DNA from: Plasmodiophora brassicae
Taxonomy: Eukaryota; Endomyxa: Phytomyxea; Phytomyxea; Plasmodiophorida
Length of the DNA stretch: 64,000 nt
Reading direction: 5' to 3'
Assembly (NCBI GenBank): GCA_036867785.1
Contig: CP145419.1
Span: forward strand, 124,001-188,000
The position numbers and the translations under genes are program-made. Positions 51,362-61,652 of the stretch are shown one piece after another. The notes below the pieces were generated by a model that searched no databases, had not been told where the DNA came from, and saw only the letters and a program-made list of their open reading frames with translations. Each line of letters starts with the position of its first letter. The first letter of the stretch is position 1.

Positions 51362-51939
51362 TGCGTCCGGCGGCCACCAACCAGACTGAGACTCGGCCGA
51401 ACAAACAAACCCGGACCCCGCCGGCGCACTGCGCGCGTGCGCGCGTCTCCGTGGGCCACAACCTGGCGGGGACGTTCCACTGCCCGGCGGTACCTGACCG
51501 TGCCACCTACAGCAAAGGCGCCGACGATACACAGTAGGGAACTACTGCATCGTGCGCAATGGGGGACGGCCGGCCCCAGAGCGGCTATGTTCTGAAATCT
51601 GTGTTGGGCGGACCAGTCCAGAACACGGGCACACCGGCAACCTGCGTGATTGAGCCGACATAGGTACGCCATACTCGCTGCACCGTGGAGATGCAAGCCC
51701 AGACCTGCACTGTGGACAGCAGTTTTGCGGGGCGCTCCCCGGAGCGATGGTGTGACACCTCGTCGGCTGTCCCGCGTTGGCCGGTGACGCCAGTGGTGCA
51801 CGTGTTTTTTTTTGCACCGAAATGGGAGGTGCGCCGGACGTGACAACTGACAAGTGCCGTACGGTCAAGTGCCGGTTCGCCCTTTCGGCTGCCCTCGTCA
51901 CTTGCTGATTTTGTCGTGCCGGTTTCGGGGAGGAGTTCG
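51362..51939. other. Intergenic, divergent promoters
   Basis: It separates the ataxin-2-like start (minus) and the double-ML start (plus). Open frames here are short and overlap on both strands; none has a leader, family motif or splice support. Confidence 0.5.
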
Positions 51940-52995
51940 ATGCAGCACCTTGTCGTCGTCGTGGTCGCCCTCGTGGTTGCCGTCGCGGGCATTGGCAAGC
52001 TGTCCGTGTCGCTGTCCCGTTTCTCGAATCTGATACCGGGTTGCCGGTAGGCGTCGGCGACACCGTGCCGTACCAGTATTGCTCGACGCGCAGCGCCGAC
52101 CTGGTGCCCGACCTGCAGGTGTCCGCGAAGCCGTTTCCGCCGCGCAGAGGGCACCCGCTGACTGTCACAGCGACGGGGACCCTGAACGTGCCGCTTCGTG
52201 ATGGCGAATACGACATACTCGTGCATCTCGACGGGGCGCCGGTTCTCACGAAACGCGGTCACGTCTGCTCTTTGTTCCCTGACGGCAAGTGCCCAGCCAA
52301 CGGAGGGCCGATGACGGTCTCAAAGGCCATCGATATTCCGTCCTACACGCCACCCGGTTCGCAACTCTGCTCTGCCGTCGCAAACGTGACGACCTGACCC
52401 GGCGGTGACAGGTCGATACGACGTCATGGTCAAGCTGTTCGACCCGCAGTCCACGGTTGTATTCTGTGTCAAGTTCGAGTACCACATGCGGTTCCTGTCG
52501 AAAGACATCCCCTTCGGAATCTGCGACGGCAAGGCCGTGTCGCCCTACGTCAACACGGACGACCTCGACATCCGCCAGGAACCGGATGTGCCGCACCCGG
52601 GGAGCGATGTCCGCTTCAGCGTCCACGCCCCTCTGCTGAAGCCGGTGGCCGGCGGCCAACTCGCGCTGAAAGTCACCTATGCCGACATGGAAGTGCTACA
52701 CGAAACCGACGACATTTGCACACTGGTCCGGTTCGAGTGGTGGTGCCATCTGTGGCGTCATGCTAACAGGTGGTGTCAGGTCGCCGAGGACGCGTCCTGC
52801 CCGCTGACCGATCACCTGTCGCTGTCGAAAACCATCACCATGCCCCGCTACGCGCCGAGGGGCACCTACACGGCAACCATCAAGGCGATCGACGTCGACG
52901 GTGTCGAAGTGGCATGCGTCGTCGTTGACGTCCGCCTGAAAGACGCCCCGATCGTCCTGGTAGAGGTCTCCGAGGGATCTGCGCCGGTGGCATGA
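51940..52995 (+). CDS. Secreted protein with two ML (MD-2-related lipid-recognition) domains
   Basis: Four exons, 51940-52018, 52051-52356, 52412-52725, 52780-52995; introns 32, 55 and 54 nt; 304 codons in phase. ATG 51940 opens a signal peptide (MQHLVVVVVALVVAVAGIGK). First ML domain: VPYQYCSTRSADLVPDLQVS, PFPPRRGHPLTVTATGTL, VCSLFPDGKCPANGGPM, then YDVMVKLFDPQSTVVFCVKF. Second: PFGICDGKAVSPYVNTDDL, PHPGSDVRFSVHA, CTLVAEDASCPLTD, YTATIKAIDVDGVEVACVVV. ML domains bind lipids or sterols (NPC2, MD-2); the paired cysteines and lipid-pocket strands are kept in both. A tandem fusion is unusual. Ligand unknown. Confidence 0.82.
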
Positions 52996-53097
52996 ACGTT
53001 ATCACGGCGTCGTCGTCGTCGTCGTCTGCTCCCCCAGGCCTTGCCGCGTCACCCGAATACAGGCATAGGTTTACGATTTCGAACAGGGGTGCGCTGC

Positions 53098-54097
53098 TCA
53101 CCATTCGACCTTGTGGAAGTCGAAGTTCCTCAGGATGACGTCGATGCTGACCGTGATGACGCCGACCGACATGGTCGTGATCTTGCACCGTTCGTCCTGC
53201 GCCGTGTCGAACAGGATCTCGGTCGTTCGCAATTGCGGGTTCAGGCCCAGGAAGAATGCTACACGGGCCTGATCGTCAGCCAACGCCACCAACGGGGCGG
53301 CCATCGCTCCCACGAACAGGCGACTTCCTCGGATACGGTCCCCAAGGGCCTCCATACGCTGCATTCCATCACATGGTGCCCTGGCGTCGTTGGCACGTTG
53401 CACACCGAGTACCCATCTGGACGGGCGGCGCGTCGACCCCGTTAGCCACAGGAGTGGACACGGGCCGCTCGACCTTACGGTGGTGGCGCCCGCCGATGTC
53501 GTCGAGCGAGAACAGCTGGAAGTGGATGCGCGGCCAGCCCTGCAACGTGGTCGTGAAGAAATGCGCCTCGATCGGATGGTTCCAGACGAGCGGGTCGTCG
53601 TCGCCGTCGCCGCTGCCGTAGTCGACCTGCGTCTGCGACTCGGCGTAGCTCGGTTCGGCGACGTTGTCCCATGTGGGCCCGGCCACGACCTTGAACGCGC
53701 AGAACGCGTTGCCCAGCGTGCCCCGGAACCCGGCGATCTGCCCGATGACGTGCAACTCGGGCTCGAGACGATCCAGGTTCGCCGGGGGCATCGCCGATTT
53801 CACTAGCGACGCCGGCGGGCGTGCCGTTAGGCTTCGTCCCGGCTGAGACGACGCCGACGCGTCCGACGATCGGCGACGCGAGCTGACCTGCATGGCGTCG
53901 CCGGGCGCGTTCGCCTGCGCGCGTGGCGCCGACGGGGCATCCTGTGGTGGAGGAGCGGGCGCAGGCGGCACCGAACCGGCCCTAACCGCGAATACGCTCC
54001 CGACGCTGGCGCGCAGGCGGTCGCCCAGCGATGGGCGATGACGACGTGGGCCCAGAAGCTCTTCCTTGGCGGTCGCGTTCTCGGCCGCTGACGTCAT
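53098..54097 (-). CDS. B9-domain protein, B9D2-like, with long N-terminal extension
   Basis: Three exons, 54097-53479, 53416-53337, 53268-53098; introns 62 and 68 nt; 289 codons in phase. The B9 domain starts LEPELHVIGQIAGFRG and carries SQTQVDYGSGDGDDDPLVWN, HPIEAHFFTTTLQGWPRIHF, GYSVCNVPTTPGHHVMECSV, WRPLG and ends VITVSIDVILRNFDFHKVEW. B9D2, with B9D1 and MKS1, forms the transition-zone gate of cilia, so the organism has or had flagella. The first 110 residues (Arg/Ala/Pro-rich) are not part of the usual 175-residue protein. Start 54097 could also be an ATG at 54199. Confidence 0.85.
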
Positions 54098-54269
54098 CGT
54101 GGTCGCGCCCCGTGCACACAGCACTGGAGCGCAGCCTGTAGAGCACAGAGACACGTTCTCCTGAGCCCTATCACCAGCCCTGATCGTAGGTTTATTCATC
54201 GCGTCGTGGCTGGTGCTGAGGTTGCCGAGGCAGGGACCTGTGCCCCCGATGGGTGCGCAACGAGTACGG

Positions 54270-55001
54270 TCAACGCTTCCGAATCGGTGTCGGGGCGGGC
54301 GCGCGTCGCGATCGACTTCGCAGGCGCTTTGCGATCGGAGGCGGGCTCGGATCAGCGATTGCGATTGCCCGACGTTTGGCGGTGGGCTTCCTGGGCGGCG
54401 CCGGAACCGCCTCGGGTTCACTGTCGAAAGGCGTTGGGTTCGCGGGCAGTAGAAGAGCACCGACACGGTCGGACGTATCCAGGTTCGTGGATAACGACGA
54501 CATTTCGTCGAATACCGACGACGGTTCGTCGACAATGGCCTTCGGTTGCCTGGGAATGTGCCGCCCCTCGACGTGCCGAGCGTCGTCGGCGTCGGGAACA
54601 TTTTGGATCCACGACGTGGTCGTCGTCCAGTGGCGCGTCTCTTGACGCACGGTCACACGTCGGGAACCCTCCGAACTGGCGTTGGGCAGCCAGGGCTTAG
54701 GTGCCCCGCTTCGAAGAGCGATCGCGACAGGCCGGGCAGGCGGAGGAGGCTGTGAGGTCCGACAATGGCGAACCTGTGCCAGTGCGCGTTTCGTCAGTGC
54801 TCGCGAAGGTGCCCGCTGCAGAGCTGGGGGCCGGAACGCGACCGGCTGGGGTGGCTGGTGGCGTACAGGCCGTCGCGAACGACAGCAGCAGAAGAATAAG
54901 GAGCTGAAGACGCCCTGCAGAATGCGGGCAATGCGGCCATGAATGACATCGATAACAAGATGCAGGGCGACGGCGACCGCTACCCAGATGAACCAGAGCA
55001 T
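54270..55001 (-). CDS. Single-pass membrane protein with basic disordered tail
   Basis: One exon, 243 codons from ATG 55001. A membrane span lies at the very N-terminus (MLWFIWVAVAVALHLVIDVI) and a second hydrophobic/Cys stretch (VFSSLFFCCC). The remaining 190 residues are Pro/Arg/Ser-rich with an Arg-rich end (KRLRSRSRRAPAPTPIRKR). The upstream in-frame extension to 55097 has no ATG. No family recognised; a membrane-anchored protein with a cytoplasmic or nuclear-facing tail is a guess. Confidence 0.55.
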   Translation of the reverse strand: MLWFIWVAVAVALHLVIDVIHGRIARILQGVFSSLFFCCCRSRRPVRHQPPQPVAFRPPALQRAPSRALTKRALAQVRHCRTSQPPPPARPVAIALRSGAPKPWLPNASSEGSRRVTVRQETRHWTTTTSWIQNVPDADDARHVEGRHIPRQPKAIVDEPSSVFDEMSSLSTNLDTSDRVGALLLPANPTPFDSEPEAVPAPPRKPTAKRRAIAIADPSPPPIAKRLRSRSRRAPAPTPIRKR

Positions 55002-55231
55002 TGTCAACGCTGTCTGTAGACGAGCTAGACGGTCCGAATTTGGATCTGGGCCCCTGGGTGGCGCTGTTGGCTGGACCGGGCTGGACGGATGAGTCAAGGC
55101 ACATCAGGGGAAGGCGGGACCCGACGCCGCCCTCAGGTCACAGTCGCGCTCTGATCCAGAGCATGGCCGGATGGAGGTACCGAGGCCGGACGCCGGTTGA
55201 ACCGGCCCGGCCTGAGCGAGGCGATGACCCC

Positions 55232-55594
55232 ATGCAGCACCGATGGCTGGCGCGTTCTGTGGCACGAAGGCTGGCCTGCTCAGGCAGGACGCCCGCTGTC
55301 TTGCGCCGTGCGGGACCGCACAAGGACGGCGGCGAGCGCAGCAGGACGGCGACGTTGGAGAGCGACCTGTTGTCCCAAGCGCTGCTTTGCGAAGCAGTTG
55401 GCGCCCTACGCGACTGTCACACGAAGATGTTAGCAGGCATCCTGGCTGGCACGTGCTACCGAGAATCACGAAGGATCCCGCCTACCTTCGCACCGTTCGC
55501 CACGGCTGTCTTCGCGTTCGTCGTCGTGGCTGGCCTGCTTAACAGCATCGGGGCGCATTGCACAATTTACGTAGCACCCTGCATCGCATGGTAA
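55232..55594 (+). CDS. Small ORF, possibly mitochondrial membrane protein
   Basis: 120 codons from ATG 55232. The basic N-terminus (MQHRWLARSVARRLACSGRT) could be a mitochondrial presequence. A charged middle follows (ESDLLSQALLCEAVGALRDC) and one hydrophobic span near the end (FATAVFAFVVVAGLLNSIGA). No splice sites are needed. The family is unknown, and a minus-strand frame of equal length overlaps it, so coding status is moderate. Confidence 0.4.
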   Translation: MQHRWLARSVARRLACSGRTPAVLRRAGPHKDGGERSRTATLESDLLSQALLCEAVGALRDCHTKMLAGILAGTCYRESRRIPPTFAPFATAVFAFVVVAGLLNSIGAHCTIYVAPCIAW

Positions 55595-55647
55595 CCATAC
55601 TACCGTCATGGGCGGGTCGAACCAGAATATAGAACATGTGACAAGGT

Positions 55648-57195
55648 TTAGAGACTCGCCCCCATCAGCGCCCGGCCGGGTTGAAGGATGTTCACGTGCC
55701 GGATGAGCCAGGCGACCGCGTTGATATCATCGTGGAACGACGTCGACATCCAGGATTCGGGCTCAACCAGGTTGTTCACGAAGACGATCGCCAGGTTCTT
55801 CTCCGACATCTGGGTGACATCTTGCTTTGCTTGCAGCCTGTCATGTGCAATGCCCTGGGGTCAACAACGCCAGAGATCCAGCGAGCGCCCGTATGCGAAC
55901 TCTGACCGGTGAAGGTGCGACAGTATGGCGATGAGCATTGGGCGGGCGTCTTCGTCGACCTGGGGCGCGAAGAAGGCACGGGCACAGTACGCCGAGTCGA
56001 AATTGGCCATGCCCGTACAGGTCTTCAGTTGGGCGAGGCCCACCCTTGAAATGAACGGTTTCAAATCGTTGACTTCACCGACGATGCGTTTCGTGGCGCA
56101 GGCGAGCGCATGGACGTCGACGTGCCTCAGATCACCAGCATGAGCGCGTCCTACGATGCAGGTTAGGATCACTGCAATATCGCGAACCGTCAGTGAAGGC
56201 GACCTTCACGAAGAACGACAGACATGCGGTCTGTGTCGTGTTTCATGGCACTGGTCCGGTACAGCCCAAGTTGGGGACGCTCTTTGAATCAATACACATC
56301 AGTCGAGGGAACGCGGTGCTCTCGGGCGTCGACCTTCGATCTCCCGTAGGAACGCGTCGAACAGGGTCGTCGATGGTGACCCGTGCGGCACAAAGTCCAG
56401 CGCCGCCTTTGGGCGAATCCGGAACGGCTTGGATTCGGCCAGGAGCGTTAACGCCGACGCGCCCGACTCGCGTTCGCCCACGTGGAACCTCTCCATCATC
56501 TTCCGGAACCGATTCGGCGTCTTCTCCGCTAGCGCCTGGACGCATAGGCCATTGCCGACCTGTCAAATGCAGCACTGAGCAGTGCCGTCATTCGTGATGG
56601 GGCGGATCTCTTACCGGGAGGGCGCCTGGCAGGCTATCGACACTGACGACACCGACGGCCCCACAGGTCCATACGCCAAGCGAACTCGAAACGCTTGGCA
56701 CGAACGTCTTCAAGGTTACCTGCGGCGTGATGTCCAGGAGCGATTGTGACGACGACGATCCGCATTGGGATATCCGGATGGCGAGTTTCCAGCGCGCGCA
56801 TCGCGCCGTGCACTGCTCGTACACGTTCTGTGCGATGACCAGGACCAGGACGAACGGGTCGCCCCAGGTGAATACGTCGCCGGCTTCGTGCTGGGCGGCA
56901 AACGACGCCATCGGGTCGCCAACATCCGGGATGCCGGTCGGCCCGTGCACCTGCCGCAACGATCCTGCCCAAGACGCATGCATAAGCAACAGCACTTCGG
57001 AAAGGCATCCCGTGTCTCTCATGCACCGGTGTACGATGGAGGAACGCGTGGCCGTGCGGGGTCCACGTCGTAGATGTTCGGTTGAGCGGCAACGTCCGGC
57101 GTGCGGCACGGGGCGCCGACGTCTTCGGTGCCTGTCGGCGCGCCGACCACGGCACGCACGACGACAACGGCGGACAGAAGAAAGCGAAGCGGCAT
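55648..57195 (-). CDS. RhoGAP-domain protein
   Basis: Exons read with good phase: 55837-55648, 56171-55907, 56281-56204, 56559-56334, and a fifth ending at 56615; introns 69, 32, 52 and 55 nt. RhoGAP blocks: SVDSLPGALPVGNG, FLREIEERPQLGLYRTSAMK, DVHALACATKRIVGEVNDL, RPMLIAILSHLHRLQAKQDV and QMSEKNLAIVFVNNLVEP. RhoGAPs switch off Rho-family GTPases of the actin cytoskeleton. Upstream of 56615 an exon with MASFAAQHEAGDVFTWGDPF and, beyond a 63-nt intron, an ATG at 57195 with a hydrophobic leader (MPLRFLLSAVVVVRAVVGAP) appear to join. Whether the leader exon belongs to this gene or to another is open. The usual catalytic Arg finger corresponds to LYRTS. Confidence 0.65.
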
Positions 57196-57960
57196 GGCCG
57201 TCCACTGTCCAATGGCGGCCGCAGATGACGCAGATGGACGGGCACGTGCGCCTGGTGGTCTAGCAGCGCGAGCCTCGGCGACCACCGGCAGCGCTATAAT
57301 TGGTCGACCTGTCGTTCGGGCCGCGAGTCACTGAACGGTCATCATGCCGCTGATTTGGACAGCTCCGCCAGGCGGCTCCATGTCAGAGATGCTGGTGGCC
57401 ACCGTCGACGTGGCTGTGCCCAGCAAGCTCGCCTGCCGGCATTAACGATGTTTCGTGGTCGAACCCGCCGAGGCCGTCGTCCTGTTCCGCACCTGAAGCG
57501 TTTGGCGTGTGCGATGCCTGGACAACTTCGACCGAGACGCCGGCAATGACATGTCCCATTTGGGTGCTGGTTGCTCAGCATGTTCGCACCCCTGTTCAGG
57601 GCCGACAGGCGGCCACGTTGCGCGCGCTGCCACAACACGCCCGACGATGACGGGCTCACGCGCATCGTCAACGTGCTGGTGTATGCGGTAATGATGGGCG
57701 ACGAATTGGTCGACGGCCGAGTTGCTGACGCAAGTGCCTGGAATCGACGTCGAGCGAATCCATTCCGGATGGGCGAGCCTAGCATCGTCAGGAAGCTAAA
57801 GGCCCGGCGTCGAGAGGGACCGTTGCTCATCGTCCTGCTTGTCCTGGTCGGCGACCCTGACCGGCGGCGCCAGTGACGACCTCAGCAGGACGCCTACCAA
57901 ACCAATACATGTACACATGTTCGATGTCATGCCCCGTCTAGCAGCACACGGTCCCGAGCT
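57196..57960. other. Unresolved stretch, possible gene fragment
   Basis: A minus-strand frame (about 57720-57440) reads NSAVDQFVAHHYRIHQHVDD and REPVIVGRVVAARATWPPVG, which looks coding, but no start, stop or family could be tied to it. Other frames on both strands are open by GC composition. It lies beside the Copia fossil and may itself be old repeat DNA. Confidence 0.3.
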
Positions 57961-57989
57961 AGTATCGCAGATGCCAGCGACAGGAGCAT

Positions 57990-58430
57990 AGATTATCGTG
58001 TGCGACGGTGTGCTGGTCGCCGGCTTGGTTGATAGGTAGTAGTCGGCGTCTATCGCGTGGGCAAACTGGCAACGCTTCGGGCGGGCTTCAACGGCTTCCC
58101 GTGTGTAATGAAACTGGGCTTCGATGTCCTTGGACCGACCGTCCATGCGTCGGTACCCAGACCAGGCCTTGGCAATTTGGCTGCCTTCGTAAACGATCGA
58201 CGGGCGGAAAAGGATAGCGGCGCGAAACGATTCGATTCTCTCGACAGACGTTGGCCCGAGCCTGATCACTTTAACAGCTCCCAGGTCCTGGCGACACGAC
58301 TGCCAGTACACGGGACGTCCACCTACCAGCAGAATGCGGTTCCCGGAGCGGGAGCGGCGCGCGTCGGGATCGGAGGCACAGTCGACATCGGCGTACGCGA
58401 CTAGCAGACCTTCGGGTCGCCGTTCGCAAC
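57990..58430 (-). mobile_element. Copia-type pol fossil (RNase H end)
   Basis: A minus-strand stretch resembles the RNase H end of a Ty1/Copia pol. It shows the conserved order seen in the intact element of this window, but with very low similarity. It is a broken fragment: no LTRs, gag or other pol domains are seen around it, and several breaks are likely. It is much older than the insertion at 1141-6175 and from a different Copia lineage. Confidence 0.6.
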
Positions 58431-58552
58431 GAATGACTTACGCCGTGGCGTCCGCCAGGGACGTCAGGATCTGTGCACGTCGCGCGCTCTTGCTGGATGC
58501 TCGAAATCGACGAGAACTGGATCGCGCGGGAAGGGGCTTAGCTTAGTAGAGA

Positions 58553-59130
58553 TCATCGCGGCAGCGCCGTCGAAGGCGATCGGAAGACCGGATCGGATAC
58601 GCTAGCCAACGGAGACGAAGTCCTCGTTGTCTCCTCCTCTGGCGGCGTGCTGGCCACCATCACGACGCTGCCGTTGAAGGCGTGCGAGTTGACGGACATG
58701 TCGGGAGGAACGAAAGCGTGGACAGGACGTGGGCAGTGCTGTGCAAACGGGTGGCACGACAACGCCACCGTGTCCGCGGCTGACGACGACCATCGCTGCG
58801 ATCGGCACCCACGTCGAGGTCGCCTCCTGCGTCCCGTCAGACGTTCGAGGTGCGGCAGGGCGGTGCGGCAGAGGCGTTGGCGATGACGTGGCGAGTGCAG
58901 TCCGAAAGGGATTCCCGAGCGGAAAACCGGCGCCGCGACGATGCGCTGTGCCTACCGCTCGCTACGCAGTTTGTGATGACATTGCAGGGCACAGCTCATC
59001 GAACTTTACGGTAGGCACTTGGGCGGCCGACAGGAATAGCACCGCCGCAGCCCGCAGGCCGCAGCTGCAGCAGTCGTGCCAGCTGGGCCGCCCAATGTCC
59101 GCGTGAATATTTGCCGTACGGACTCCGCCC
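58553..59130. other. No clear gene
   Basis: Minus-strand frame 58768-58553 has protein-like composition (PDMSVNSHAFNGSVVMVAST) but no start or family. Plus-strand frames over the same DNA are equally open. Nothing else is seen. Confidence 0.3.
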
Positions 59131-59238
59131 TGGCTCGTGCCCGGCCTGCGCCGTCCTGGTCATTGCGATTTCCGTTCGCGTCGTGTGACAACGAGGGTGC
59201 CGTCCTGTCATCGTCAGAGTGAGAGCCTGTCCGCAATG

Positions 59239-59650
59239 TCCATCGGTGATCGAATCCGCCGGGGCGCCCCGTCGCTTGTTGTCGTCCTGGCCGTCGTCGT
59301 CCTCTGCGGTACGGAAGATCCGCACTGGCGATGCCGTTTGCGTTTACGTTGCGATTTACACCACGACAGGTACGACATTTGGTGACGACATCTTCGATGT
59401 GGAAGCCGCCCTTGCGCACCTGGCTCGAATCTCCGGGAAGGACCAGACAATGTCGGTGATTGCTTCGCACGTACAGTGTCTTATTCGTGGCCAAGCCGGC
59501 GGTAACATCGAATTTGTCAACGACGGCATCTATTCCCATGCAAAGTTTGACGGAACAATAAACTTAAAGGCGGTGCAATTACGCCAGGGCAATTGCAGCT
59601 TTACTGCTTGTACTCGAGGTAGAACTCGGCGCCTCATGATGTCCATGCAC
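59239..59650 (+). CDS. Small secreted protein, family shared with 43.6 kb
   Basis: Exon 1 from ATG 59239 encodes a leader (APSLVVVLAVVVLCG). After a 61-nt intron (GTACGG donor, CACGACAG acceptor) exon 2 reads TTFGDDIFDVEAALAHLARI, SVIASHVQCLIRGQAGG and FVNDGIYSHAKFDGTINLK. The downstream end is uncertain because the frame runs into a minus-strand transposon-related ORF, so the gene may be cut by that element. A diverged copy lies at 43608-43854. Function unknown. Confidence 0.5.
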
Positions 59651-59696
59651 GACGACTTGAACGTTACCGGAAGGCTCCTGGCAAGCTGGCAAGCGC

Positions 59697-60058
59697 TTAG
59701 CCGTCCGATTGGCGCGGTTCTGCCAAGACTCTCGTCTCGAAAGGCTTGCCAGGAAACGCCGAAGTCGCCCAGGGCATGATGGCATTGGTCGCGATGGATC
59801 GCAGACGAGCGGTGTAGGTTGGATCGCAAAGACTGTTGTACAGGTACACCAACCCCAACGCAGCGTCGACGACGACCAGACACAAGTGCACATTGGACAA
59901 CTACGTACCATCGAACCAGCAGTGAGCAAAACTCGTAAGTCAACAACAGAATGGATTGGACTTACGTTGACTGGACAAAGGAACGTCGTTGCCCTCGAGT
60001 CATGTTTAACGATGACTCCCCACCCGCCTTGGTTGTTCATCTCGGCCTTGCTAGGCAC
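59697..60058 (-). pseudogene. ULP1/C48-protease-like fragment, probably of a MULE
   Basis: The minus-strand reading NVHLCLVVVDAALGLVYLYN followed by SL resembles the HW.L.VVD....V.VYDSL block of ULP1-type (C48) proteases. An upstream piece begins MPSKAEMNNQGGWGVIVKHD. Mutator-like elements of the Kaonashi type carry such domains, and a MULE transposase fragment lies 0.9 kb upstream on the same strand. The protease triad cannot be completed. Confidence is modest. Confidence 0.4.
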
Positions 60059-60251
60059 CTAGTGCATATTGTCCTTTGATATCAGCGCCATTGCCTCGTG
60101 AACGACGGACGAGTTAAGCCACGATCTGTGACCCAGGTGAAAGATCAAGTCGTGGACTGACAGCTTGATGACTTTTGACATGTCCGAAACGCTCATCGGC
60201 GGAGCTCGTACAGGACAAATTGCGCCATTCCCTGGGCGTCCAAGCCATCGA

Positions 60252-60533
60252 GTGGAATGGGCGGCTGGCGTCACCTCTTCTCTCGACCCTCTAACGTCAA
60301 AAGCCAACCAAAGGCTTGGCGTACACGTGGCCAATCATAACGGCTTCGTGCGCAGTCGCACCGGGATGCCGGTGATCGGCCTGTGCACCTGCCGCAACGA
60401 CCTGCCCAAGACACATCCATAAGCAACAGCACTTCGGAAGGCATCCCGTCTCTCTCCTGCACCGGTGTACGACTTTGATTTGCTTTTGACGTTCGAGGGT
60501 CGAGAGAAGAGGCAACGCCAGCCGCCCATTCCA
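60252..60533. repeat. Inverted repeat flanking a captured host fragment
   Basis: Arms 60252-60304 and 60482-60533 are about 90% complementary over some 52 bp (GTGGAATGGGCGGCTGGCGT at the left, its complement at the right end). Between them, 60362-60472 is about 90% like 56926-57036 of the RhoGAP-region gene, in the same orientation. Confidence 0.8.
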
Positions 60534-61039
60534 CCGTACGACTTTGTGTTCCTTCCGGCCACCGTTATCGATTGCCTTGGTGCGTTTGCCATGCTGTGAT
60601 CAGTATCTTTGCGTGACCGCAATGGGTAATAGGCAAGTCGTATGTGGTTGGCGCGATGGCTGGGCCCTCCGCTGAAAACAAAGATGACGTCGTGAAGGCG
60701 CTGGAATACAGACGCTGGAATACTTCAGGGTGGGACGAAGCGGATCTGTTCTGATCGCCGGCGATGCTCTAGCATTTAGGGCAGCTGCCACCGAATGCTA
60801 CAGCATCGCTGGCGATCAGAACAGATCCGCTTCGTCTCACCCTGAAGTATTCCAGCGTCTGTATTCCAGCGCCTTCACGACGTCATCTTTGTTTTCAGCG
60901 GAGGGCCCAACCATAGTGCGCGTCAACCACATACGACTTGCCTATTACCCATTGCGGTCACGTAAAGTAACTGATCACAGCATGGCGAACGCACCAAGGC
61001 AATCGATAACGATGGCCGGAAGGAACACAAAGCCGTACG
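60534..61039. repeat. Long palindrome, arms about 240 bp
   Basis: Left arm 60534-60776 and right arm 60794-61039 are nearly complementary, with a loop of about 17 bp. The right arm contains the 3' coding end of the MULE transposase frame, so both strands read VFLPA.VIDCLGAFAML. It looks like an inverted duplication of the transposon end. Confidence 0.85.
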
Positions 61040-61652
61040 CGTTCATCTTTGCGCCTCCGTCTAATTGTACAACGTCATTGTACACAGACGCGAATGGAAG
61101 CCCTTCAGCGCGCGCTAGCCAGATTTTTTCCAATCGACAATCGACATCGATGTCGATTTCGAAGAAACCTCCGTGTTCTTCGTAGCTTCGTCCCAGTTTG
61201 ACAAGGGAATTCATAGCATCACGATCGCCGCCGAACGCCTGCAGTTTCCCCTTCGGCAGAAGACGGTGCAATAATGGCTTCTGAATTCTGCAGTCAGGGA
61301 ATTGATCCGTCAGCATGTGTGTGACCTGTAACATAGTTATAAACGAAAAGGAGCTCGTAATCCCCATTTACCATTGGAAATGGAAGGAATACTTCCCCAG
61401 GTTCAGTATGCACGACAACTGTTCGGGCGTCAAATCCCCTTGGTCGTTCACAATTGCTGTCGTAGGAGATGGGGATCTCCACAAGGTGGTTGTGTGGCAG
61501 ACAAAATATGTCCCCCTTGATGACGTATCTACATCATACGTGAACGGTATGTTCAACGTACTCGACGCCTTCACTGACCGATCAGCCTTTTGTGACTTTG
61601 TCTTAAAGTTGCAGTATCCGTCACCTGACGATGGCTTATGAGTAGGAACCAA
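60975..61652 (-). pseudogene. Mutator-like (MULE) transposase fragment
   Basis: Two minus-strand blocks, 61652-61370 and about 61323-60975, are joined by a 46-nt intron-like stretch (GTAAAT donor, TTACAG acceptor). They read GDLTPEQLSCILNLGKYSFH, then TDQFPDCRIQKPLLHRLLPK, then DVVQLDGGAKMNAYGFVFLP and IDCLGAFAML. The last block is the first catalytic-Asp region of MULE transposases (usually DaTyktN.y..pl). The remaining DDE residues are absent, so it is a remnant. The start is not visible. Confidence 0.5.
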
